Assembly: GCA_937958375.1 (NCBI GenBank)
Contig: CALGNY010000129.1
Coordinates: 1 to 5,081, forward strand
Source of the DNA: an uncultured Bacillaceae bacterium
Lineage (GTDB): Bacteria; Bacillota; Bacilli; Bacillales; Alkalibacillaceae
Reading direction: 5' to 3'
Length of the DNA stretch: 5,081 nucleotides
Both the position numbers and the translations under genes were made by a program. Below are positions 1 to 5,081 of the stretch, piece after piece (position 1 is the first letter of the stretch; the number at the start of each line of letters is the position of its first letter). Under the pieces are notes generated by a model. That model had not been told where the DNA came from, ran no database searches, and saw only the letters and a list, made by a program, of their open reading frames with translations.

Positions 1-824
1 AGATAATCAATTTTTCGCAGCACACTGATATTTAACTCCAATGGCTCAACGTCTTGTTGAACCAATTCAGTCAACTGAACCAAAATCCGCTCAATTTCAC
101 GTTGTTCGTCCACTCGCGCTTGCTGTAATTTGTTGTTCAGCTCTACCACTGCTTGAGGTTCGATAAACACTGTTTGGCCTGAAGCAGATTGATCATGGAT
201 TATTCCACCGAAACTCCCTCGATGCTCCGATTTGACCGGTAATACATAACGATCATTCCGAATGGTAACGATCGCATCCGATAATTTACTGCTCGAGGAT
301 CGGGTATACCCTTCCAGACGGTCGCGAACACTGCTTTCTAGCGAGCGGATTTGACTGCGGACACTCCGTAACTTGGATGATGCGCTATCGACAACTTTGG
401 CATCTTGATCGATACTTCGGTTAATTTCTTTTTCCAATGGTGTCAGCGTCTCAATCTGTTCAACCAAATCCAAAAGAATCGGTAAGTCAGCCTCCTCGAC
501 ACCCTGGATGAAGTTTTTTACCCGCTTACTTCCACGGAGTGTATCTGAAATCTCCAGCAATTCATGTGCACTCAGCATGCCACCGATGCTCGCCCGTTTG
601 ATGGATGCCCGGACATCATGAATCCCACCAAGTGGAATATGTCCTTCAAGCCGAAGCACCTGAACCGCTTCATCGGTCTCATTTTGGCGTGTGATGACTT
701 CCTCGAAATCCGTCGATGGTTTTAATTTGGCGATCGCCTCTTTTCCGAGTGAGGTTTCTGCTTTATCGACAATCCGATCGATCAATTTAGGGAATTCAAG
801 CTGTTTTAAAATTTTTTGATCCAT
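1..824 (-). CDS. mutS2: MutS2 family ATPase/endonuclease, N-terminal part (runs off the left edge)
   Basis: This is the first 274 codons of a leftward gene that stays open to the window edge. The family is usually about 780-790 residues, so roughly the first third is present. The product starts MDQKILKQLEF and carries the MutS2 core signature: RNDRYVLPVK near residues 189-198, then HDQSASGQTVFIEP and VVELNN near 210-231. The helical core follows. The Walker A/B ATPase and C-terminal Smr nuclease domain would lie outside the window and cannot be checked. MutS2 proteins are not mismatch-repair factors. They bind branched DNA and affect recombination, and in B. subtilis MutS2 (RqcU) acts on collided ribosomes. 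Two ATGs are adjacent, at 827 and 824. I chose 824 because GGTGA (835-831) then lies 6 nt upstream and the product begins like B. subtilis MutS2. The gene starts 2 nt after the polX stop, which suggests translational coupling. Confidence 0.95.
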   Translation of the reverse strand, partial: MDQKILKQLEFPKLIDRIVDKAETSLGKEAIAKLKPSTDFEEVITRQNETDEAVQVLRLEGHIPLGGIHDVRASIKRASIGGMLSAHELLEISDTLRGSKRVKNFIQGVEEADLPILLDLVEQIETLTPLEKEINRSIDQDAKVVDSASSKLRSVRSQIRSLESSVRDRLEGYTRSSSSKLSDAIVTIRNDRYVLPVKSEHRGSFGGIIHDQSASGQTVFIEPQAVVELNNKLQQARVDEQREIERILVQLTELVQQDVEPLELNISVLRKIDY

Positions 825-826
825 CA

Positions 827-2542
827 TTACTCACCTTTTTTCTTCTTCAAATAAGCACTCAGCTCATCGGGGGACCATGTATTGACGACAGTCTCCTTGC
901 TAATCCAACCTTTTCTGGCCGCTTTCACGCCAATCGCCATATCATCAAGCATTTGATAACTATGCGCGTCCGTATTGATGGCAATCCGTGCACCTTTTTC
1001 TTGAGCCACCCTCAAATGTGTCCAGTGTAAATCAAGTCGATTCGGGTTAGCATTTAATTCAATCATCGTATTCGTCTCGACGGCCATATCAATAAATGTT
1101 TCGATAATTAATGGATAGCCTTCCCGTCTTCCGATCAAACGACCAGTCGGGTGAGCGATCAAATCTACATACGGGCTTTCCATTGCAGCACGCATCCGTT
1201 GCATGATTTGTTCTTCTGACTGATTAAAACTCGAATGGATGGATGCAATCACAAAGTCCAATTCTTTTAAAAATTTATCCGAGAAGTCCAATGTCGCATT
1301 CGGCAAAATATCCATTTCAACCCCATGAAAAATCTTAATCTCAGGATATTTCTCCTGGACCTCATCAATTTTTTCACGTTGTTGTCGGAGGCGCGTTTCG
1401 TCCAAGCCATTTGCGACCCGCAAGAATTTTGAGTGATCGGTAATCGCCATGAATTCGTAGCCTTTTTCAATATTCTTCTTGACCATTTCTTCAATTGACT
1501 GCGCACCATCACTCCAGGTGGTATGCATGTGAAGGTCACCTTTTATATCGGTCAATTCAACTAATTGAGGTGATTGTTGGACGGCTACTTCTTCTCCCGT
1601 TTCACGCACTTCGGGTGGTAGGTATGGTACGTCGAGGAATTTGAAAAAACCTTCTTCCGAATCAAAGGTATGGATTTCTCCCGTTTCCTCATCCTCGATT
1701 CCGTATTCACTAATTTTCAAACCTTTCTGCTTAGCCAGACGCCTCATTTCTACGTTATGGTCTTTTGATCCCGTAAAATGATGCAAGGTCGTCATGAATT
1801 CATGTGGTTCGACTAAACGAAAATCGACAGACAGATCCCATTTTCCTTCGACGATGACGGTGACTTTCGTCTCTCCGTGTGCAACGACCTCTTTGACCAT
1901 CGCTAACTCGACAAGCTGATCAGATACTTTTTTCGGGTCGTTCGTGGCAATGATATAGTCCAAGTCTTTGATCGTTTCCCGAAGTCGTCTCATGCTTCCT
2001 GCAATCGAATAGGTCACGATTCCTTCGATCTGGTCCAATTCTCTTTCAATCACTTGAGGAATCGTCAATACATCTGAGATCGGTAACCGTTCGGGTCTTT
2101 TGCCGACATCATCTAACGCCTGCAAAATCTTTTCAACCGATTTTTTTCCGAAACCAGCCAGCTTTTCAACTTCCCCATTTTCACACGCTTTCCGTAACGT
2201 GACGGCATCAATTACGCCGAGTTCTTTGTATAGTTTGGATAGTTTTTTTCCACCTAAACCTTGCACATCCAATAGAGGAATCAAACCTTTTGGGACTACC
2301 TCGGCAAGCTCATTTAAAGTCTCTGTTTCACCTTTTTCGACGAATTCCAAAATGACTGCATTCGTACCCTTGCCTATGCCATCCAATTTCGAGAAATCTT
2401 CAATTTCATCCAACGATTGATCCGTGCGCTCTAAAGCTTGTGCTGCCTTACGGTACGCCGCAATTTTAAAGGGATTTTCACCCTTAAGCTCCAAATAGAT
2501 CGCAATGGTTTCCAAGTGTTTGATGACTTTCTTTTTATTCAA
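827..2542 (-). CDS. polX: DNA polymerase/3'-5' exonuclease PolX (family X polymerase with PHP domain)
   Basis: Gap-filling DNA repair polymerase with a metal-dependent exonuclease domain, likely acting in base excision repair. From the TTG start it has 571 residues, matching the roughly 570 of B. subtilis PolX. Domains in order: an N-terminal 8-kDa domain with helix-hairpin-helix motifs (LDGIGKG near 53-59, VQGLGGKKL near 93-101, LAGFGKKS near 128-135); a family X palm with AGSMRR near 181-186, catalytic DLD (D193, D195) and SVDFRL (D240); a thumb with FTGSKDHN near 256-263 and SEYGI; and a C-terminal PHP domain. PHP metal ligands are visible: HMH (H338, H340), ITDHS (H370), VEMD (E409), SIHSS (H436), AHPTGR (H464), NTDAH (D525, H527). 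Both active sites look intact. A GTG at 2551 would add three residues, but AGGAG (2555-2551) overlaps it and lies 8 nt before the TTG at 2542. The stop is 2 nt before mutS2. Confidence 0.96.
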   Translation of the reverse strand: MNKKKVIKHLETIAIYLELKGENPFKIAAYRKAAQALERTDQSLDEIEDFSKLDGIGKGTNAVILEFVEKGETETLNELAEVVPKGLIPLLDVQGLGGKKLSKLYKELGVIDAVTLRKACENGEVEKLAGFGKKSVEKILQALDDVGKRPERLPISDVLTIPQVIERELDQIEGIVTYSIAGSMRRLRETIKDLDYIIATNDPKKVSDQLVELAMVKEVVAHGETKVTVIVEGKWDLSVDFRLVEPHEFMTTLHHFTGSKDHNVEMRRLAKQKGLKISEYGIEDEETGEIHTFDSEEGFFKFLDVPYLPPEVRETGEEVAVQQSPQLVELTDIKGDLHMHTTWSDGAQSIEEMVKKNIEKGYEFMAITDHSKFLRVANGLDETRLRQQREKIDEVQEKYPEIKIFHGVEMDILPNATLDFSDKFLKELDFVIASIHSSFNQSEEQIMQRMRAAMESPYVDLIAHPTGRLIGRREGYPLIIETFIDMAVETNTMIELNANPNRLDLHWTHLRVAQEKGARIAINTDAHSYQMLDDMAIGVKAARKGWISKETVVNTWSPDELSAYLKKKKGE

Positions 2543-2550
2543 CGTGAGCA

Positions 2551-2555
2551 CTCCT
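2551..2555 (-). promoter_or_regulatory. Ribosome binding site that sets the polX start at TTG
   Basis: AGGAG on the minus strand ends at 2551, which is the first base of the in-frame GTG codon, so that GTG cannot be its start codon. The next in-frame start-type codon, TTG at 2542-2540, follows after an ideal 8 nt. This supports TTG initiation. Confidence 0.8.
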
Positions 2556-2581
2556 ATTCATTTTGATCCTAGTTCTGACTG

Positions 2582-2620
2582 AAAAGAAAAGAGGCCAACT
2601 CGTGATGGAGTAAACCTCTT
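2582..2620 (-). terminator. Terminator-like hairpin between cvpA and polX
   Basis: The arms AAGAGG (2589-2594) and CCTCTT (2615-2620) pair. Inside them ACTC (2598-2601) pairs with GAGT (2608-2611) around a 6-nt loop, leaving a 3x3 internal loop. On the minus strand the downstream arm runs directly into TTCTTTTC, an interrupted T tract, so the polarity fits a Rho-independent terminator for the leftward zapA-cvpA transcript. The stem is imperfect and the T tract is broken by C. No convincing promoter for polX lies downstream, so it may be a leaky terminator or attenuator that reduces polX-mutS2 expression. The rest of the 89-nt gap shows only the polX ribosome binding site. Confidence 0.55.
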
Positions 2621-2631
2621 GTTCCAATCAT

Positions 2632-3165
2632 TCATTCAAGAAATATTCGTTCTTTCAATTGTTCCGTCAAAATCGGTGTATGTTCAATCATAAATCCGGC
2701 AATGAGTGAATTTTGAATATGATTTTGAATGACGTCTACCGATACAAGCGATAAAATGAATAAAATCACAAACAGAATCAGATACATTTCAATAAAGCCA
2801 AGTACTGCACCGAGCAAATTATTCACACTATGTAAAATCGGTAAATTTGCAACAAAATCCAACAAGTTAGCGATGATCTGCATCAAGATTTTCACAACGA
2901 CAAAAATGGCAAAGAAGGATAGCCCATTGTAAAAAGAAAATTCGAGAACAGATGAATTCAATAACGCTCCCCAAAAATGTTCATCAGAAAAATTCGGGTA
3001 AGGAATCCATAATTCCATCAGTTCTGCTAGCTGCTTGTAATATAAAACGGAAACGACGAAAGCAACGATAAATCCAGCGAGATGGAGCACTTGCATGACG
3101 AGTCCTCGTTTTAAACCGAGTAAAAATCCAAATATGAGTAAAATCAATAATATAATGTCCAGCAT
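2632..3165 (-). CDS. CvpA family small integral membrane protein (YshB-like)
   Basis: A 177-residue membrane protein of the CvpA family, the same length as B. subtilis YshB as remembered. It opens with MLDIILLILLIFGFLLGLKRG, a hydrophobic helix followed by GLKRG, typical of the family start. Four membrane segments can be seen near residues 2-18, 23-43, 80-100 and 115-142, with a soluble stretch near 44-75 and an amphipathic C-terminus. The family is named for E. coli CvpA, required for colicin V production. Its role in Bacillota is not defined, and I assign no specific activity. A GTG at 3198 would extend the protein by 11 charged residues (MGIDGKRIESK) overlapping zapA. I prefer the ATG at 3165 because it sits 1 nt after the zapA stop and gives the family-typical N-terminus. 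The only Shine-Dalgarno candidate, AGAGG, is about 12 nt upstream, so coupling to zapA translation is likely. Confidence 0.88.
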   Translation of the reverse strand: MLDIILLILLIFGFLLGLKRGLVMQVLHLAGFIVAFVVSVLYYKQLAELMELWIPYPNFSDEHFWGALLNSSVLEFSFYNGLSFFAIFVVVKILMQIIANLLDFVANLPILHSVNNLLGAVLGFIEMYLILFVILFILSLVSVDVIQNHIQNSLIAGFMIEHTPILTEQLKERIFLE

Positions 3166-3166
3166 C

Positions 3167-3445
3167 TTACTTTCGATCCTCTTTCCGTCTATCCCCACGT
3201 TTTATGCGGTTTAATAGTTCGTTATGTTCTTGTTTGAGTTTCAGATAATCATTCATTGTATTTAAGGCTGTCAAAACAGCTAATTGGGATGTATCCAATG
3301 AAGGTTTTGCATATTGAATCTCATCCATTTTCTGATCGACCAAGCTCGCTACCATTTTGATATGTTCTGAAGATTCCTGGCCAACAATGGTGTATTTTTT
3401 ATGATGAATCTCCACTGTTATTCTCGACTTGTCAGAACCATCCAT
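3167..3445 (-). CDS. zapA: Cell division protein ZapA
   Basis: A 92-residue protein of the ZapA family, which binds FtsZ and promotes protofilament bundling and Z-ring stability at midcell. It shows the usual layout: an N-terminal beta region (ITVEIHHKKYTIVGQES, residues 9-25), then a helix with MVASLVDQKMDEI (31-43), then the conserved LDTSQLAVLTALNTMNDYLKLK segment (50-71) that leads into the C-terminal coiled coil for dimer/tetramer formation. The C-terminus is strongly charged (KRGDRRKEDRK). B. subtilis ZapA is about 85 residues, so the length fits. The ATG at 3445 is preceded by GGAGG at 3460-3456 with 10 nt spacing. It is the first gene of the leftward operon, and its stop lies 1 nt before the cvpA start. 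Confidence 0.94.
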   Translation of the reverse strand: MDGSDKSRITVEIHHKKYTIVGQESSEHIKMVASLVDQKMDEIQYAKPSLDTSQLAVLTALNTMNDYLKLKQEHNELLNRIKRGDRRKEDRK

Positions 3446-3477
3446 AAAGTAGCCCCCTCCCCATTAATCTACTCCAT

Positions 3478-3507
3478 ATAGTAACATGTTTAGACATCGA
3501 TTGGAAA
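3478..3507 (-). promoter_or_regulatory. Candidate promoter for the zapA-cvpA-polX-mutS2 operon
   Basis: On the minus strand, TTTCCA (3507-3502) resembles a -35 box at four of six positions. It lies 18 nt before TACTAT (3483-3478), which matches TATAAT at four of six positions and has an upstream TG (3486-3485) with one intervening base, making an extended -10. Initiation about 7 nt further would leave a leader of roughly 25-30 nt before zapA, including its GGAGG. This is a sequence-based inference only. Confidence 0.4.
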
Positions 3508-3517
3508 GCACATTTGT

Positions 3518-3539
3518 CCACTGCACGGCTCAACTGCAC
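3518..3539. repeat. Short direct repeat ACTGCAC in the divergent promoter region
   Basis: ACTGCAC occurs at 3520-3526 and again at 3533-3539, a 13-bp period. With the two flanking bases, CCACTGCAC and CAACTGCAC match at 8 of 9 positions. The pair lies just upstream of the candidate rnhC -10 and upstream of the zapA -35, where a regulator could bind. A 7-bp repeat can also arise by chance. Confidence 0.3.
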
Positions 3540-3540
3540 A

Positions 3541-3549
3541 TGATATACT
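3541..3549 (+). promoter_or_regulatory. Candidate extended -10 promoter for rnhC
   Basis: TGATATACT contains a TG, one base, then TATACT (3544-3549), which matches TATAAT at five of six positions. This is a good extended -10 element. At 17 nt spacing the -35 region reads CTGCAC, a poor match, as is tolerated at extended -10 promoters. Transcription would begin near 3556 and give a leader of about 36 nt before the rnhC ATG. Confidence 0.5.
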
Positions 3550-3591
3550 AGACAAGAAAAAATCAAATCGTTGAAATAAGGAGAATTCTCT

Positions 3592-4509
3592 ATGGCGCAT
3601 GCCGTTTTAAAACTAAATCAACAGACAATCGAAAAAATTAAAAATACATATCAGCCACACCTCTTACCAAAAACACCACCTCATGCCCAGTTTGCAGCAA
3701 AAGTGAATGGGTGTACAATTACAGCCTATCAATCCGGAAAAGTCATGTTCCAAGGCAATGATGCAGAAAAACTAGCCAGTCAGTGGGGAAAACCTACCTC
3801 GTCGGCGAAAAAACCAAAACCTAAATCTGCACTTCCCACTTTTTTGACAGATGCACATATGGGTTCGGACGAGGCTGGAACGGGAGATTATTTTGGTCCC
3901 ATCACGGTGGCCTGTGTATTTGCGACCTCGAAGCAGCAAGAGCTCCTTCGTGAACTGGGTGTCCGTGATTCCAAAGCGATGTCAGATGAAACCATTCGCT
4001 CGGTCATGAAAGATGTTTTGCTGACCGACATCGTCTATAGCTCTGTCGTTCTGGATAACCAGCGATATAACCAATTGAAGACTAAAGGCTGGTCACAAGT
4101 GAAAATGAAAGCCTGGATGCACCACCATGCCATTAAGAATGTTCGCAATAAACTAGATAGTGGTGAATCCTTCGAAGGAACGGTCGTCGATCAGTTTTGC
4201 GAACCGGCAACTTTTCATAAAGCCGTCCGGGAAACTGGTGAGGGGTCTTTTGATGATTTGACATTCATGACGAAAGCTGAAAGTTATTCGACTCCGGTTG
4301 CTGCTGCTTCGATGTTAGCACGCTATCGATTTTTACAAGAGATCGATCGCATCTCTGAAAGGGTTGGCTTCTCAATTCAAAAAGGTGCTTCCAATATTGT
4401 CGACAAGCAAATTGCAAAGCTGATCAAACAGAACGGTGAGGCATTTTTGAACGAAATTGCGAAGACCCACTTTGCAAATACACAAAAAGGGAAGGCGCTT
4501 TTAAACTAA
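3592..4509 (+). CDS. rnhC: Ribonuclease HIII
   Basis: Cleaves the RNA strand of RNA:DNA hybrids such as R-loops and Okazaki primers, in the cytoplasm. The product has 305 residues, close to the roughly 310 of Bacillus RNase HIII. Residues 1 to about 66 form the N-terminal TBP-like substrate-binding domain that separates HIII from HII (note TAYQSGKVMFQG near 44-55). A Lys/Pro/Ser-rich linker follows near 67-82. The catalytic domain opens with GSDEAGTGDYFGP (91-103), giving catalytic D93 and E94. VVDQFCEP gives D200 and TKAESYS gives E230, which completes the DEDE set typical of this type. The AAASMLAR motif near 237-244 is also present. AAGGAG (3578-3583) lies 8 nt before the ATG. The gene diverges from zapA, an arrangement I recall also from B. 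subtilis, and is followed after 21 nt by a GNAT gene probably on the same transcript. Confidence 0.96.
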   Translation: MAHAVLKLNQQTIEKIKNTYQPHLLPKTPPHAQFAAKVNGCTITAYQSGKVMFQGNDAEKLASQWGKPTSSAKKPKPKSALPTFLTDAHMGSDEAGTGDYFGPITVACVFATSKQQELLRELGVRDSKAMSDETIRSVMKDVLLTDIVYSSVVLDNQRYNQLKTKGWSQVKMKAWMHHHAIKNVRNKLDSGESFEGTVVDQFCEPATFHKAVRETGEGSFDDLTFMTKAESYSTPVAAASMLARYRFLQEIDRISERVGFSIQKGASNIVDKQIAKLIKQNGEAFLNEIAKTHFANTQKGKALLN

Positions 4510-4530
4510 TGGGCCGGGAGAGAAATAACG

Positions 4531-5022
4531 ATGAACATCCGTGAAATCAAGGATTCTGATTATCTGGCATTTTCACGTTTGCTGGAAGCTGTTGAGCAAA
4601 CCTCGAATTATATGCTTTGGGAACCTGGCGAACGGGGTGGAACACCTGACAAACAGCTAGAAATGATTCAGAATCTAGACGAAAACTCAACCATTATCGT
4701 TGCCGAAGAAAATAACCAACTCGTCGGTTACCTATTTGCTATGGGTGGAAAAGCGAGAAGAAACAGGCATTCCGCTTATCTTGTAGTCGGTATCCATCAT
4801 GATTATCGAGGTCGTGGAATCGGTAAAAAGCTATTTGTGTTTTTAAAACAATGGGCTACGAAACATGGTATTCAACGGCTAGAATTAACCGTAGTCACTG
4901 AAAACCAAAGTGCTGTTTCGCTTTATGAAAAAATGGGTTTTGAAATCGAAGGAACAAAAAGGAATTCATTGCTGATTAACGGTGACTATGTTGATGAGTA
5001 TTATATGGCAAAGTTATTATAA
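4531..5022 (+). CDS. GNAT family N-acetyltransferase, substrate unknown
   Basis: A complete 163-residue single-domain GNAT protein that would transfer an acetyl group from acetyl-CoA to an amine. Motif A, with the pyrophosphate-binding loop YRGRGIGKKL (92-101), follows the strand AYLVVGI (82-88). Motif B is ENQSAVSLYEKMGF (124-137); N125 and Y132 are the usual positions for CoA contact and general acid. The tail INGDYVDEYYMAKLL resembles the RimJ/SpeG-like subgroup common in Bacillota, but the substrate could be a protein N-terminus, a polyamine or a small-molecule toxin, and the sequence alone does not decide. The N-terminal part with EPGERGGTPDKQLEMI (31-46) probably forms the acceptor site. 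GGGAG (4516-4520) lies 10 nt before the ATG. The gene starts 21 nt after rnhC with no terminator between them, so co-transcription is likely. It is not part of the conserved zapA-mutS2 neighbourhood and may be an accessory insertion. Confidence 0.88.
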   Translation: MNIREIKDSDYLAFSRLLEAVEQTSNYMLWEPGERGGTPDKQLEMIQNLDENSTIIVAEENNQLVGYLFAMGGKARRNRHSAYLVVGIHHDYRGRGIGKKLFVFLKQWATKHGIQRLELTVVTENQSAVSLYEKMGFEIEGTKRNSLLINGDYVDEYYMAKLL

Positions 5023-5031
5023 GAAGTAAAT

Positions 5032-5074
5032 TGACGACTTGGTGTGTTGTCAGCGACATTCATACGATTTTTTT
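5032..5074 (+). terminator. Weak terminator candidate after the GNAT gene
   Basis: TGACGAC (5032-5038) pairs with GTTGTCA (5046-5052), including one G-T pair, around a 7-nt loop, just after the GNAT stop. A run of seven T (5068-5074) follows, but 15 nt after the stem rather than directly, so this is not a canonical Rho-independent terminator. TTGACG (5031-5036) also resembles a -35 box, but no good -10 follows at normal spacing. Otherwise nothing is visible from 5023 to the end. Confidence 0.25.
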
Positions 5075-5081
5075 ATCCAAA

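Noticed and set aside
1267..1539. Minus-strand open frame of 90 codons inside polX
   Set aside because: It lies wholly within polX in another frame, is rich in Trp/Arg/Ser without any recognisable domain, and has no ribosome binding site of note. It is a shadow of the PHP-domain coding region.
2100..2420. Plus-strand open frame of 106 codons antisense to polX
   Set aside because: Low-complexity Ser/Pro/Phe composition typical of the antisense of a Lys/Glu-rich helix-hairpin-helix domain, with no family resemblance.
2535..2561. Eight-codon upstream reading frame (ATG at 2561, stop TAA ending at 2535) overlapping the polX start
   Set aside because: It could in principle be a leader peptide coupled to polX, but it lacks a good ribosome binding site and has no codon pattern suggesting attenuation, so chance is the simpler explanation.
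2729..2932. Plus-strand open frame of 67 codons antisense to cvpA
   Set aside because: It is the antisense of membrane helices in a well-supported gene and has no recognisable motif or supporting context.
3166..3198. Longer cvpA start at GTG 3198
   Set aside because: It would add a charged 11-residue extension not expected in the family and would overlap zapA by 32 nt. The ATG at 3165 gives the typical hydrophobic N-terminus and the family length.
4509..4544. ATG overlapping the rnhC stop (TAATG) as a start for a further gene
   Set aside because: The frame ends after 11 codons and is out of frame with the GNAT gene, whose own ATG at 4531 has a suitable GGGAG upstream.
5031..5060. TTGACG as the -35 box of a promoter near the right edge
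   Set aside because: At 17-18 nt spacing the -10 position reads CGACAT or GACATT, a poor match, and no downstream gene is in view to support it.

Overview
The window looks like a chromosomal core region from a low-to-moderate-GC member of the Bacillota, most likely order Bacillales. The evidence is the gene order (rnhC diverging from zapA-cvpA-polX-mutS2), strong AGGAG-type ribosome binding sites, and protein sequences close to the Bacillus subtilis RnhC/ZapA/YshB/PolX/MutS2 set as remembered. The genus cannot be fixed from the sequence. An Exiguobacterium-like or Planococcaceae-like bacterium would fit, but that is a guess.

Layout. Positions 1-3445 hold a leftward operon read in the order zapA (3445-3167), cvpA (3165-2632), polX (2542-827) and mutS2 (824 to beyond the left edge). 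zapA/cvpA and polX/mutS2 are each packed to within 1-2 nt. The only real gap in the operon, about 89 nt between cvpA and polX, holds a terminator-like hairpin. Positions 3446-3591 are a divergent intergenic region with a candidate extended -10 promoter for each direction. Positions 3592-5022 hold the rightward pair rnhC and a GNAT acetyltransferase gene 21 nt downstream. The last 59 nt (5023-5081) hold a small hairpin and a T run but no recognisable gene. No stretch longer than 146 nt lacks a gene.

How the genes fit together. RNase HIII removes RNA from RNA:DNA hybrids. PolX is a gap-filling repair polymerase with a PHP exonuclease domain. MutS2 is a MutS-family ATPase linked to recombination control and, in B. 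subtilis, to rescue of collided ribosomes. ZapA stabilises the FtsZ ring, and the CvpA-family protein is a small membrane protein. The cluster is therefore a conserved genome-maintenance and cell-division neighbourhood. The GNAT enzyme is the least predictable member and its substrate is unknown.

I found no mobile element, CRISPR array, RNA gene or clear sign of a new system. The observations worth a second look concern start codons, a possible attenuator inside the operon, the divergent promoter region and the accessory GNAT gene.
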